From the NCBI GenBank assembly GCA_965206615.1, contig CBDBKI010000005.1, positions 434,001 to 498,000 of the forward strand: a stretch of 64,000 bases of DNA, written 5' to 3'. Shown piece by piece: positions 25,915 through 35,057 of the stretch. Within the stretch, counting starts at the first letter, position 1. Each line of letters starts with the position of its first letter. This stretch comes from VXNE01 sp965206615 (GTDB lineage: Bacteria > Pseudomonadota > Gammaproteobacteria > Pseudomonadales > Azotimanducaceae). The position numbers were made by a program, and so were the translations under genes. The notes under the pieces are model-generated. The model saw only the letters and a list, made by a program, of their open reading frames with translations. It was not told where the DNA came from and did not search any database.

Positions 25915-26826
25915 TCAGGGAGAAACGCGACGTCCCAACCAGTCCTGCATGGTCTCGGAGACGATCCGGCTCGCGTCCTGCTGCACGAAGTGCCCGGCGC
26001 CGGGAATCGTCACCAGGGTCAGGTCCTTCTCCAGCCAGTCCCAGGTGCCGTTCAGTCCACCGGGCAGGAGCGCCTGATCGTCGAGCCCGTGGAACATGAG
26101 GACGGGTGCGCGGACCTTGGGAAACCCGGGTGCCGTCGCCGTCGCATCTCCCGAGTCGCGCGGATAGTTGGCCTTGTAGTAGTTCAGCATCGCTTCGAAG
26201 TCGGAGCGCCCGAAGGCCTCGACGTAGCGCGGGCGGGCGGCCTCGTCGGTCACCCAGCGGGACAGTCCTGCCGCCGTCAGGAACTTGTGTGCCTCGGGCC
26301 GCTGGAAGTCGCGCGCATACTGGCTGTTCTCCTGCTGCCGTGGGTTCGTCGCGAGTTCCCGGCCGAGTCCGGCCGGATGCGGCAGGTTCAGGATCACGAG
26401 GGCGTCCACCAGGTCCTGCCGTGTCATGGCGACGTTCCACGCGATCGCACCGCCCCAGTCGTGTCCCACGACGACGGCGGAGTCCTCGCCCTCGGCTGCG
26501 ATCACGGCCGCGATGTCGGCTACCAGGTTCGGCATCGCGTAGTTCTCGACACCCTTGGGCTGACCGCTGCGGTTGTAGCCGCGCAGGTCGACGGCCGCGA
26601 TCCGGTAGTCGCCCTCGAGGGCCGCCATCTGGTCGCGCCACGTGTACCAGAAGTCCGGGAAGCCGTGGATCGCCACGATGAGCGGACCTGCGCCGGCGAG
26701 CGCGTAGTGGATGGACACCCCGTCGCTGTCGGCGTACTTGTGCTCGACCCGCTCGAAGAGATCGCCTGCGGCCGCGGCCGCCACGAGGGCAAGTAGCGCC
26801 CCCACCGTGTTACGGATGGATGCCAT
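25915..26826 (-). CDS. Exported alpha/beta hydrolase, epoxide hydrolase/haloalkane dehalogenase type
   Basis: 303 residues with a signal peptide (SIRNTVGALLALVAAAAAG). It has oxyanion motif HGFPDFW, an aspartate nucleophile D123 in GHDWGG, and a C-terminal histidine in IPGAGHFVQQD. Aspartate as nucleophile indicates an epoxide hydrolase or dehalogenase-like reaction rather than an esterase. The start is divergent from alr, sharing a 90-bp region that includes the inverted pair CGCGTTCCG and CGGAACGCG. Confidence 0.87.
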   Translation of the reverse strand: MASIRNTVGALLALVAAAAAGDLFERVEHKYADSDGVSIHYALAGAGPLIVAIHGFPDFWYTWRDQMAALEGDYRIAAVDLRGYNRSGQPKGVENYAMPNLVADIAAVIAAEGEDSAVVVGHDWGGAIAWNVAMTRQDLVDALVILNLPHPAGLGRELATNPRQQENSQYARDFQRPEAHKFLTAAGLSRWVTDEAARPRYVEAFGRSDFEAMLNYYKANYPRDSGDATATAPGFPKVRAPVLMFHGLDDQALLPGGLNGTWDWLEKDLTLVTIPGAGHFVQQDASRIVSETMQDWLGRRVSP

Positions 26827-26919
26827 GCGCGTTCCGTGGTGGAGAGGGGGTCGCGCAGTCTACGCGCGCGGAACGCGAATTGGTGTAGTTTCCGTAGTCC
26901 GTTCCAGACCGGAGAAGCC

Positions 26920-27915
26920 ATGTCGCACGGGTGCCTGACCGTGGATCTCGACGCGCTGGCTGCGAACTACCGGATATTCCGGGCGAAAGCGGCGGACGGC
27001 GCGGCGGCGGTGGTGAAGGCCAACGCCTATGGTCTTGGCATGGGTCCAGTCGCCCGCCGGCTCGCCGCGGAGGGTTGCCGGCGGTTCTTTGTCGCGACCG
27101 CAGGAGAAGGGGTGGCGTTGCGTCGTGTTCTCGCGGATGACGCCGAGGTCTATGTGTTCTCGGGCGAGGTGGCCGAACCGGGCCTGATCCCGGTGGTCAA
27201 CCAGCCATCGCAACTGCGGGTGGGCCCCGTGGCGTTGCACGTGGACACCGGCATGCAACGGTTGGGTTTCGCGCCGGAGGAGGTACCGGAGGATGCGGAC
27301 GTACGGCTGCTTCTCACGCACCTGGCCTGCGCGGACACGCCGGAGCATCCGCTGAACGCGATCCAGCTCGAGCGCTTCGAGGCGGTGGCGGCGCGCTTCC
27401 CCGGCGTCCCCGTCAGCATCGCCAACTCGGCCGGCGCCCTGAACGGCGTCCGCGGGATCGCCCGCCCGGGTATCGGCCTCTATGGCGGCAACCCCTATAG
27501 CGACCGCGAGAACCCCGTGCGCTGCGTGGCGACGTTCGAGGGGCAGGTCCTGCAGGTGCGGCGCGTGCGGACCGGCGAGACCGTCGGTTACGGGGCCGCC
27601 CGTACCCTCCACCGTGACACGACGGTCGCGGTGGTCGGTGTGGGCTATGCCGACGGCGTACCCCGTCTGCTCTCGAATCGGGGAGAGGTCGCTTATCGCG
27701 GGGCGAGGCTACCGATACTGGGTCGCGTGTCCATGGACCTGACGCATGTGGATGCCCTGGACATGCCCCTGCAGCGCGGCGACTGGGTGGAGTTCTTCGG
27801 CCCCAAAGTGGGTGTCGACGAGGTCGCCGAGTGGGCGCAGACCATCGCCTACGAGATCCTCGCGGGCATCGGCGAGCGGGTCGAGCGCCGCTATGTGCCA
27901 GCGGCTGGGGTATGA
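26920..27915 (+). CDS. alr: Alanine racemase
   Basis: 331 residues from the ATG at 26920. The PLP lysine is K33 in VVKANAYGLG and the catalytic tyrosine is Y243 in GVGYADGVPR. RPGIGLYGGNPY and the C-terminal MDLTHVD and GDWVEFFG complete the family pattern; it is somewhat shorter than typical enzymes (about 360). It makes D-alanine for peptidoglycan or, in the catabolic form, lets D-alanine be used. It is followed 43 bp later by an SDR gene, and its neighbours include Lrp and alanine dehydrogenase genes. Confidence 0.93.
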   Translation: MSHGCLTVDLDALAANYRIFRAKAADGAAAVVKANAYGLGMGPVARRLAAEGCRRFFVATAGEGVALRRVLADDAEVYVFSGEVAEPGLIPVVNQPSQLRVGPVALHVDTGMQRLGFAPEEVPEDADVRLLLTHLACADTPEHPLNAIQLERFEAVAARFPGVPVSIANSAGALNGVRGIARPGIGLYGGNPYSDRENPVRCVATFEGQVLQVRRVRTGETVGYGAARTLHRDTTVAVVGVGYADGVPRLLSNRGEVAYRGARLPILGRVSMDLTHVDALDMPLQRGDWVEFFGPKVGVDEVAEWAQTIAYEILAGIGERVERRYVPAAGV

Positions 27916-27958
27916 TCGAAAGTCTTTCGACTCATGACTTTCTTTAGGGGGACGGTTC

Positions 27959-28771
27959 ATGGCGCAAGTCAATCCGGACGGTGTACTGAAGGGGCAGGTC
28001 GCCGTCGTCACCGGTGCGAGCCGCGGCATAGGGGAGGCGATCGCCAAGCGCATGGCCATGGCGGGGGCGCGGGTGGTGGTCTCCGCGCGCACCGTGGAGG
28101 CGTCGGACCACTTCCTGCCGGGCACCATCAAGCAGTGCGTTGCGGACATCGAGGCGGCCGGGGGCACCGCCGCGGCGATACGCTGCAACCTGGCGGATGC
28201 CGACGAACGACGCAGCCTGATCGATCAGACGGAGAGCACGTTCGGGCCGGTGGACATCCTGGTCAACAACGCCGCGGTTACCTGGTTCGTGCCGGTACTC
28301 GACTTCTCCGAAAAGCGTTACCGCACCATGATGGACGTGCAGGTCTACGCACCCTTCGAACTTGCGCAGATGGTGCTGCCGGGCATGGTCGAGCGGGGGT
28401 CGGGCTGGATCCTGAACATTTCCTCCCACGCGGCGATCCACCCGGAGACGAACGGGCCGGGTGGCCACGGGGGTACGGTCTACGGCATGTGCAAGGCAGC
28501 CCTGGAACGTTTCACCACCGGGCTGGCCCAGGAACTCTACGGCAGGGGCGTGGGGGTGAACGTCATCTCCCCGGGGCTGGTTGCGACGCCCGGCGTCGTG
28601 CACCACAAACTCATCAACGAGTCGAACAAGGACCGGGTCACGCCCGTCGAGCACATGGCGGAAGCGTGTCTTCGTCTCTGCCATGGCGACGCCTCGCAGA
28701 TCACGGGACGCATCGCCTATGCGGACCAGGTGATGGAGGAGTTCGACCTCGAGGCGGCGGATCTCGTCTGA
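27959..28771 (+). CDS. Short-chain dehydrogenase/reductase
   Basis: 270 residues. It has the cofactor motif TGASRGIG, NNAA on strand 4, the catalytic S in NISSHAAI and Y-G-M-C-K (YxxxK). GVNVISPGLVATPG follows the catalytic helix. It starts at the ATG at 27959 after AGGGGGACGG, and probably reduces or oxidises a hydroxyl with NAD(P). Substrate unknown. It follows alr on the same strand. Confidence 0.88.
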   Translation: MAQVNPDGVLKGQVAVVTGASRGIGEAIAKRMAMAGARVVVSARTVEASDHFLPGTIKQCVADIEAAGGTAAAIRCNLADADERRSLIDQTESTFGPVDILVNNAAVTWFVPVLDFSEKRYRTMMDVQVYAPFELAQMVLPGMVERGSGWILNISSHAAIHPETNGPGGHGGTVYGMCKAALERFTTGLAQELYGRGVGVNVISPGLVATPGVVHHKLINESNKDRVTPVEHMAEACLRLCHGDASQITGRIAYADQVMEEFDLEAADLV

Positions 28772-28789
28772 CGCCGAACGCCTCCGGGG

Positions 28790-29527
28790 CTACGCGGCCA
28801 ACGACTGCCGGAAGTCCAGGTAGGTTTCCACGACGAGGTCGGGGCGCTGGATCACCGATCCGTGTCCGACGTCAGGCAGCACTACCAGCCGGGCGTCCGG
28901 AGCCCGTTCGACCAGGTCCCGGCTCGATGCCAGGTTCGGGTCCAGATCGCCGGTCGCCACCAGGACGGGCATCGTGAGCTGCCGCGCCGCGGCCGGCAGG
29001 TCGAAGCGCCCCGCCGCGCGCAGGCTCTCGCGCGCCGCTTCCGGATTGGCGTGCCGGTTCCATCCGTCCGGTGGCTGGAACCGGATCCCCGCCGCACGCT
29101 GCCGTCTGACCGCCTCCCGCGTTCCCTCGCGCTGTGCCGTCACGTCCGCCGTGCCGATGCTTGCGTCGTAAAGCGCGGCGGACAGTGTCCGCGCGGGGTG
29201 CAGCGCGCAGTAGGCGAGCGCCGCGCGGGCGCCCCAGGCGAAGCCCCAGACATGGCAGTCGACGACACCGAAGTGGTCCAGCAGACGGTTGGCGTCGGCC
29301 GCGTAACGCTCGAACGTGTATTCGGTGGCGGGATCCCGCGCCGCCGCACTGTCGCCGTGCCCGCGGACATCGAAGCGGATCAGGCGGTAGCGGTCGGCGA
29401 GTCGGGCGACGACCAGGTCCCAGCTGCGTAGGGTGAGACTCGCGCCGTGCCACAGGAGGATGGCGGGCGCGTCCTCGGGCCCGTCCGCGCACGCGTTGAT
29501 GGGCGTGCCGTCGATGTCGATCCGCAT
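28790..29527 (-). CDS. Alpha/beta-hydrolase fold protein lacking the nucleophile
   Basis: 245 residues from the ATG at 29527. The fold is clear: LLWHGASLTLRSW, FDVRGHGDS, a lid, VLVATGDLDPN (acid) and LPDVGHGSVI (histidine). The nucleophile elbow, however, reads G95-F-A97-W-G99, so alanine (codon GCC) replaces the usual serine, aspartate or cysteine. It is therefore probably a non-catalytic member or uses a different chemistry, unless the base is a sequencing error. It lies 14 bp downstream of the Lrp regulator gene on the same strand and may be controlled with it. Confidence 0.8.
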   Translation of the reverse strand: MRIDIDGTPINACADGPEDAPAILLWHGASLTLRSWDLVVARLADRYRLIRFDVRGHGDSAAARDPATEYTFERYAADANRLLDHFGVVDCHVWGFAWGARAALAYCALHPARTLSAALYDASIGTADVTAQREGTREAVRRQRAAGIRFQPPDGWNRHANPEAARESLRAAGRFDLPAAARQLTMPVLVATGDLDPNLASSRDLVERAPDARLVVLPDVGHGSVIQRPDLVVETYLDFRQSLAA

Positions 29528-29541
29528 GGCTCCGTCCCCCT

Positions 29542-30024
29542 TCATTCCGGCAGCCGCACCGGGAGTTCCGTCTTCTTGACGACGGTCCTGAGCGTGAAGC
29601 TCGAATGCACGCGATTGACGCCAGGCAGGCCGGTCAGATGGCGGCTGTAGATGCGCTCGTAGTCCCGGGCATCGCGGACGATGACCCGCAGCATGTAGTC
29701 CGCCTCGCCGGTCATCAGGTAACACTCCATCACTTCCGGGACGTCCCGCACCGCCTCCTCGAAGGCCAGCAGGTCGTCGCGTTGCTGCGAATGCAGCGTG
29801 ATCTGCACCAGCACGTTGTTCGGGTAGCCGGCGCGCGACTGGTCCACCAGGCCGACATAGCCGCGTATCAGCCCGCTTTCCTCCAGGTTGCGGGTACGCC
29901 GCAGGCAGGCCGACTCCGAGAGGTTGACGCGGGAGGCCAACGCCGTGTTGGCGAGACGCCCGTCGTTCTGCAGTTCCCGCAGGATGGCGCGGTCGGCCCG
30001 GTCGAGATCGGCAAAGTTCTTCAC
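29542..30024 (-). CDS. Lrp/AsnC-family transcriptional regulator
   Basis: 160 residues. An N-terminal winged helix-turn-helix (LDRADRAILRELQNDGRLAN, LASRVNLSESACLRRTRNLE) is joined to a RAM ligand-binding domain (VPEVMECYLMTGEADYMLRV). The gene is divergent from ald, 97 bp apart, the usual arrangement for an Lrp-type activator of alanine dehydrogenase that responds to alanine. A candidate operator lies in that gap. Confidence 0.92.
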   Translation of the reverse strand: MKNFADLDRADRAILRELQNDGRLANTALASRVNLSESACLRRTRNLEESGLIRGYVGLVDQSRAGYPNNVLVQITLHSQQRDDLLAFEEAVRDVPEVMECYLMTGEADYMLRVIVRDARDYERIYSRHLTGLPGVNRVHSSFTLRTVVKKTELPVRLPE

Positions 30025-30074
30025 GGGAAGGCTCGATTGGCGGCGGATTGTTGCTTAAGCGTCCGGAAAGTCGT

Positions 30075-30094
30075 GCAAGAAAGCAAGCACTTGC
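30075..30094. promoter_or_regulatory. Inverted repeat between lrp and ald (regulator site candidate)
   Basis: GCAAG and CTTGC flank ten bases, with a further TTGCTT upstream at about 30049, in the 97-bp gap between the divergent lrp-type and ald genes. The position suits an Lrp-family binding site. Confidence 0.45.
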
Positions 30095-30121
30095 CGCGAT
30101 GTATTCCCTACAGTGGCGGCC

Positions 30122-31267
30122 ATGCACATCGGCGTTCCCAAAGAGGTCAAGTGTCACGAGCACCGGGTCGGGTTGACCCCCGCCGCCACGGCGACGCTCG
30201 TGGGTCGCGGCCACGAGGTGGTCGTGCAGTTCGGAGCCGGGCATGACGTCGGCTTCTCGGACGAACAGTACCTGCTCGCCGGCGCGGCGCTCGGTGACGT
30301 CGAGGCGGTGTTCGAGTCGGAACTGATCGTCAAGGTCAAGGAACCCCAGCCGGAAGAGTGGTCGCGTCTGCGCGCCGGCCAGGTCCTGTTCTGCTATCTC
30401 CATCTGGCGGCGTGCCCGGAACTGGCATGCCAACTGCAACGGTCGGGGGTTACCGCGATCGCGTGCGAGACCGTGACGGCGGAAGACGGGTCGCTGCCGC
30501 TGCTTGCGCCCATGAGCGAGATCGCCGGGCGCATGTCCATACAGGTAGGAGCCTGCGCGCTGCATTGTTCCGCGGGAGGTCGGGGCGTGCTGCTCTCCGG
30601 TGCCACCGGCGTGCTTCCGGCGAGCGTCGTGATCCTCGGTGGAGGCGTGGCCGGGACCAATGCCGCGAGGATGGCGCTGGGCCTCGAAGCCGACGTCACG
30701 ATCATCGAGAAGTCCCCGCGTCGTCTCACGCAGCTACGCGAGCAGTTCGGCAGCAAGGCGCGCGTACTGTCGGCACGGCCCGAACTCGTCGAGTACGCCG
30801 TGCGCGGTGCCGATCTGGTGATCGGTACGGCGCTCGTGCCGGGCGCCGCGGCTCCGAAACTCGTTTCGCGAGAACTCGTCCGCTCCATGCGCGATGGCGC
30901 GGCGCTGGTGGACGTTTCCATCGATCAGGGGGGCTGCGCCGAGACGAGCCGCCCCACCACGCACGATGCCCCGACATACATCGAGGAAGGGGTGGTTCAT
31001 TACTGTGTCACGAACATGCCCGGGGCGGTGGCGCGGACATCGACGTTGGCCTTCAGCAACGTCGCTCTCCCCTTCGTCCAGACGTTGGCCGACAAAGGCT
31101 GGTGCAATGCGCTGGCCGACGATCCGCACCTCGCCCAGGGCTTGAACGTCCACGCCGGTAGCATACGGCACCCGGTAGTCGCGAGGACGTTGGCGGCCGC
31201 CGACGCTCCTCGTGCGGGTGCCGCCAAACCCCCTCAGCGCCCTTCGGGGCGCTTGACCCTGGCGTAA
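30122..31267 (+). CDS. ald: Alanine dehydrogenase
   Basis: 381 residues from the ATG at 30122 (MHIGVPKEVK), the usual Ald start. Catalytic residues K73 (KVKEP) and H94 (FCYLHLAA) and the NAD-binding VVILGGGVAGTNAARMALG followed by an acidic residue in ADVTIIEK are present. It interconverts L-alanine with pyruvate and ammonia with NAD+. Regulated probably by the divergent Lrp gene. The extra tail (GAAKPPQRPSGRLTLA) is unusual and overlaps a GC hairpin. Confidence 0.95.
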   Translation: MHIGVPKEVKCHEHRVGLTPAATATLVGRGHEVVVQFGAGHDVGFSDEQYLLAGAALGDVEAVFESELIVKVKEPQPEEWSRLRAGQVLFCYLHLAACPELACQLQRSGVTAIACETVTAEDGSLPLLAPMSEIAGRMSIQVGACALHCSAGGRGVLLSGATGVLPASVVILGGGVAGTNAARMALGLEADVTIIEKSPRRLTQLREQFGSKARVLSARPELVEYAVRGADLVIGTALVPGAAAPKLVSRELVRSMRDGAALVDVSIDQGGCAETSRPTTHDAPTYIEEGVVHYCVTNMPGAVARTSTLAFSNVALPFVQTLADKGWCNALADDPHLAQGLNVHAGSIRHPVVARTLAAADAPRAGAAKPPQRPSGRLTLA

Positions 31268-31313
31268 CGTTCTTGAGGAAAGGTGGTCCGTAGGGCTGCC
31301 GGCAGGGAAGCGC

Positions 31314-31340
31314 GGAGCCGGAGTGCAATGCTCCGGCTCC
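31314..31340 (+). terminator. Perfect 10-bp hairpin after ald
   Basis: GGAGCCGGAG, loop tgcaatg, CTCCGGCTCC, 47 bp after the ald stop. There is no T-run after it, so it could be a terminator of the intrinsic-like kind or an RNA-stability element. The rest of the 245-bp gap to the aminotransferase shows nothing else I recognise. Confidence 0.4.
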
Positions 31341-31513
31341 ATCGCCGATGCCGCTCGATCCCCAATACCGGTCAATGTCGGTAGAATCGCGCGGCGTCCC
31401 GCGTACCTTCCTGCCCGGTGTCGTCCGGCGGTCGGTGGGTTGAATCCCGCGCGGAGCCGAGAGTCTCCGGCCTCGGGCGCTTCCTGGCAGACGCAAGAGA
31501 ACTGGAGTCATCA

Positions 31514-32908
31514 ATGGCCGATCCGCTGCACAACGAGTTTCCGCCCGAGTCCGTCGAGTCGAAGGACCTGCAGCACCTGCTGCACCCGACCACGAACCTG
31601 GCAGACCATCATCGCGTCGGTCCCACAGTCCATGAGCGGGCCGAGGGCGTGTACCTCTGGGACAACCGGGGCAAGCAATACCTGGAGGGCATGGCCGGCC
31701 TCTGGTGCACGGCGTTGGGCTATGCGGAGCCGGAACTCGCCCGCGTGGCCGAGGCACAGATGCGGCGCCTCGCGTACTCGCAGCTGTTCGCCGGCAAGAC
31801 CAACGAGCCGAGCGTGCTGCTGGCGGAGAAACTGAAGTCGTTGATGCCGTTCGACGCGGGACGGGTCTTCTTCGGCCTGTCGGGATCGGACGCGAACGAC
31901 ACCCAGGTCAAGCTGATGTGGTACTACCACAACCTGATCGGCAAGCCGGAGAAGAAGAAGATCGTCTCGCGCCTGGGCGGCTATCACGGCGTGACGGTCG
32001 CGAGCGGCAGCTTGACGGGGCTGCCGCCGTTCCACAAACACTTCGACCTGCCGATTCCCAACATCCTGCACACGGCCAACCCGCACTACTACCGCCAGGC
32101 GCACGCCGGCGAGTCGGAGGAGGCCTTCACCACGCGGCTTGCGAGCGAACTCGAGGAACTCATTCTGGCCGAAGGGCCGGAGACGGTGGCCGCCTTCATC
32201 GCGGAACCGATCCTCGGCGCCGGGGGCGTGATCGTGCCGCCGGACGGGTACTACGCAAAGATCCAGGCGGTGCTCTCCCGGTATGGCGTCCATTTCATCG
32301 ACGACGAGGTGATCTGCGGGTTCGGGCGTACCGGCCGGCCGTTCGGCGCGCAGACCATGGGTATCGCGCCGACCACGATGAGCGTCGCCAAGGCGCTGTC
32401 CTCGGCCTACCTGCCGATTTCGGCGGTCATCGTGCCGGAGTGGATGTACGAGCCGTTCGTGGCGGCGAGTGCCGAGGTGGGCAACTTCGCGCATGGGTTC
32501 ACGTACTCGGGACATCCGGTATGTGCCGCGGTGGGCTTGCGTACGCTGGAGATCATGGAGGAGCGTGACGTCTTCGCGCATGCTGCCCGCGTGGGAGAGG
32601 CCTTCCAGGCGCGCCTGCGCTCCTTTGAGGGTCACCCGCTGGTGGGCAACGTCCGCGGCAAGGGCCTGATCGGCGCGGTGGAGATGGTCGCGGACAAGGA
32701 GACGAAGCGCCAGTTCGAGGCCAGTCAGGGCGTTGGCGCATACTGCATGGAACGAGCCTTGGACCATGGCCTGATCGTGCGCAGTCTGGGCGACAGCGTG
32801 GCGTTCTGTCCTCCGCTCATCATCACCGATACGCAGGTGGACGAGCTTTTCACGAAGTTCGCGAAGGCGCTGGACGAGACGCTGGCTTACGTGCAGCGGG
32901 GAGGATGA
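31514..32908 (+). CDS. Class III PLP aminotransferase (omega-amino acid/diamine:pyruvate type)
   Basis: 464 residues. Signs include a long N-terminal leader (LLHPTTNLADHHRVGPTV) as in putrescine/beta-alanine:pyruvate transaminases, the SGSDANDTQVKLMWYYHN segment, the IDDEVICGFGRTG aspartate motif and the PLP lysine K293 in SVAKAL. It transfers an amine, most often to pyruvate giving alanine. With ald and alr adjacent, the alanine formed would be recycled to pyruvate and ammonia. This pathway link is inference. Confidence 0.9.
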   Translation: MADPLHNEFPPESVESKDLQHLLHPTTNLADHHRVGPTVHERAEGVYLWDNRGKQYLEGMAGLWCTALGYAEPELARVAEAQMRRLAYSQLFAGKTNEPSVLLAEKLKSLMPFDAGRVFFGLSGSDANDTQVKLMWYYHNLIGKPEKKKIVSRLGGYHGVTVASGSLTGLPPFHKHFDLPIPNILHTANPHYYRQAHAGESEEAFTTRLASELEELILAEGPETVAAFIAEPILGAGGVIVPPDGYYAKIQAVLSRYGVHFIDDEVICGFGRTGRPFGAQTMGIAPTTMSVAKALSSAYLPISAVIVPEWMYEPFVAASAEVGNFAHGFTYSGHPVCAAVGLRTLEIMEERDVFAHAARVGEAFQARLRSFEGHPLVGNVRGKGLIGAVEMVADKETKRQFEASQGVGAYCMERALDHGLIVRSLGDSVAFCPPLIITDTQVDELFTKFAKALDETLAYVQRGG

Positions 32909-32953
32909 CCGCAGGGGGCGGGCTCGTCCCGTCTTGAATTCATGCACGGGATC

Positions 32954-33006
32954 GGGACGGGCGACCACAAGGGTCGGGGACGGGCGACCACAAGGGTCGC
33001 CCCTAC
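32954..33006. repeat. Intergenic palindromic repeat, family 2 (two direct units)
   Basis: GGGCGACCACAAGGGTCG occurs at 32959-32976 and again, extended to GGGCGACCACAAGGGTCGCC plus CCTAC, at 32982-33006. The 25-bp unit matches exactly, in inverse orientation, bases 63730-63754. GCGACC/GGTCGC arms can pair into a hairpin. It lies between the aminotransferase stop and the convergent PQQ dehydrogenase stop. Confidence 0.8.
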
Positions 33007-33061
33007 ACGTCCTGTGCCGAATTCGTGCGTGGTCCCGACCCGGGCGACCAGCCGACGACGA

Positions 33062-35050
33062 TCAGTCAGGCAGGCTGAAAGCGGCGTAGGTGGACCCGGA
33101 CGGGGGTCCGAGGAGCCCGCCGCCGGCCGCGATCGCGACGTACTGCTTGCCTCCCGCGCTGTAAGTGATAGGGGTGGCGTAGCCCGCGGCATCGAGATCG
33201 GCCTGCCACAAGAGCGCCCCGTCGAGCGCGTCGAAGGCGCTGAACCTGCTGTCCGGCGTCGCTCCGACGAAGAGCAGACCGGAGGCGGTGAGCAGGGGGC
33301 CGCCGTCGTTCTCCGCCCCGAATCCCCGTTCCGGATGCCCGGGATAGTTGCCGAGGGGCACCCGCCAGTCGATATCTCCCGTGTCGAGGTCGATGGCCAC
33401 CAGGGAGCCCCACGGGGGTGCGTTGCCGGGGAGCCCGTCCGCACCCCGGATCGTGGCGGGCTCGACGGTCACGTAGCCTTTTTCCGTGGTGCGGCCGTCG
33501 TAGGCGAGGTAGTCGGGCTCGGAAACGAGATATTCGACGATCGCCGCGCGATGCAGTTCGCCGACTTCCGGGAGCGGCTGCATGGAGCCGCGTCCCCTGA
33601 CGATCGTGGCCGCGATCTCGCGCTCCGTGAACCGCTCGCCGATGCCGACGAGACTCGGACCGCCGGCCCCGTACCGGTCCGGACGGTTGGCGAACAGGCC
33701 CTTGCGGTCGACGCCGTGGCAGCGGGCGCAATGGGTCAGGTAGGCGTCCTGCGCGCTGAAGCCCGCGGGAATCTCCATGACGCGCAGGATCGAGGCGGTC
33801 TCCTGCACGTTCGCGATGAGCTTGCGCCCGACCGGGTCGTAGGCCGCACCGCCCCAGCCGACGCCGCTTCCGAAACCGGGGAACAGCAGGGTCCCATCGA
33901 TCGAAGGCGGCGCGAACGGCTCGCGCCGGAGGCCGGCGATGTCCGACTCGACGCGCGCGGCCGCCACCGCATCCCGACTCGTGACGGAAAACGCCGGACG
34001 CGTCAGGCTGACGGATGAAACGGTGTGCACGGGTGTGGCTCGCTCCCCCGGAACCGTGCCTGGTGGCGCGGCGACGTCCCGGGTTTCGTACAGGGACCGG
34101 CCGGTGTCGCGGTCGAAGAGGTACAGGGACCCCGACCGGCTCGGCACGGCCACGGCATCGACCGTCGTGCCGGCCAACGAGACCTGGACGAGGGCAGGCG
34201 GTGCGGTGAGCTCCCGGCCCCGGAGACCGTCCCGGACGGCCTGACGGTGCCAGCGCAGTTCCCCGGTGCGGGCGTCGAGGGCCAGCAACGTGTCCGACAG
34301 GAGGCCGCCGGCGGGGCGGTCGTGCCCGAGATGCTCCGGCTTCGGTGGTCCCGTGGGTACGAACAGGAGCGCACGCTCGGGGTCGAGTGCCAGGCCAATG
34401 CCGGCGGACGTGCCGCTGGGGAACTGCCAGACGAGGCTCCCCGTTCCGGCATCGACGGCCACCACGGAGCTACCCTGCGCGCGTTCCGCGAACTCCAGGC
34501 AGAGCACGAGCAGTTGCTCGAAGTGGACGGCGGGCGACGGCGCGCTGACTTCGACCCCGCCCGTGAACACACGCAGATCGAGTCTCCCGCCGATGCCGAA
34601 ACCGGACACGGGTCGGCCGGTTCCCGGATCGAGGGCGACCAGCGAGGACCCCGCGCTGTAGAAGAGCCGGGCTCCCGCGCTGCTTTCCCACCAGGTCAGC
34701 CCGCGCTGGATGCCGCCGGGCGTGTCCGTATCGAAGCGCCACAGCGCCGCGCCGGTCGCGGCGTCGAGGGCGAAGGCGTTCAGCCGCGGGGTCAGCCCGT
34801 AGAGCACGCCGTCGACCACCAGCGGGCTCGTGTACATCGTCGAGACGCCGTCGGCGAGCTCGTCGGTGTCGTACACCCAGGCCGGTTGGAGCGAGGCGAC
34901 GTTGTCCCGGTCGATCTGTGTGAGCGGCGAGTAGTGGCGTCGCCCGGGATCGCCCAGGTAGAACGCGGCATCAGAGTCGGGCAACGGCTGGCCACACCCG
35001 GCCAGGAGCCACGCGGCCCAGGCGAGGGTCAGGGCGCGCGCTCCGGGCAA
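33062..35050 (-). CDS. PQQ-dependent dehydrogenase with cytochrome c domain (lipoprotein)
   Basis: 662 residues. A lipobox (LLAGCGQ) marks a lipoprotein. The eight-bladed PQQ propeller is interrupted near residue 450 by a haem domain with C-A-R-C-H in HCARCHGVDRKG; the last blades follow (YVTVEPATIRGADG to AFSLPD). Propeller docking motifs include AWRFD-type and AYDPVGRKLIANV strands. It oxidises an alcohol or sugar in the periplasm and passes electrons to its own haem. It starts 7 bp after the stop of the next PQQ enzyme, so the two are one operon. Confidence 0.87.
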   Translation of the reverse strand: MPGARALTLAWAAWLLAGCGQPLPDSDAAFYLGDPGRRHYSPLTQIDRDNVASLQPAWVYDTDELADGVSTMYTSPLVVDGVLYGLTPRLNAFALDAATGAALWRFDTDTPGGIQRGLTWWESSAGARLFYSAGSSLVALDPGTGRPVSGFGIGGRLDLRVFTGGVEVSAPSPAVHFEQLLVLCLEFAERAQGSSVVAVDAGTGSLVWQFPSGTSAGIGLALDPERALLFVPTGPPKPEHLGHDRPAGGLLSDTLLALDARTGELRWHRQAVRDGLRGRELTAPPALVQVSLAGTTVDAVAVPSRSGSLYLFDRDTGRSLYETRDVAAPPGTVPGERATPVHTVSSVSLTRPAFSVTSRDAVAAARVESDIAGLRREPFAPPSIDGTLLFPGFGSGVGWGGAAYDPVGRKLIANVQETASILRVMEIPAGFSAQDAYLTHCARCHGVDRKGLFANRPDRYGAGGPSLVGIGERFTEREIAATIVRGRGSMQPLPEVGELHRAAIVEYLVSEPDYLAYDGRTTEKGYVTVEPATIRGADGLPGNAPPWGSLVAIDLDTGDIDWRVPLGNYPGHPERGFGAENDGGPLLTASGLLFVGATPDSRFSAFDALDGALLWQADLDAAGYATPITYSAGGKQYVAIAAGGGLLGPPSGSTYAAFSLPD

Positions 35051-35057
35051 GGGTCCG

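Noticed and set aside
31234..31256. GC hairpin near the ald stop codon
   Set aside because: AGCGCCC/GGGGCGCT lies inside the coding end and has no T-run; the codon-driven GC content explains it as well as a terminator would.
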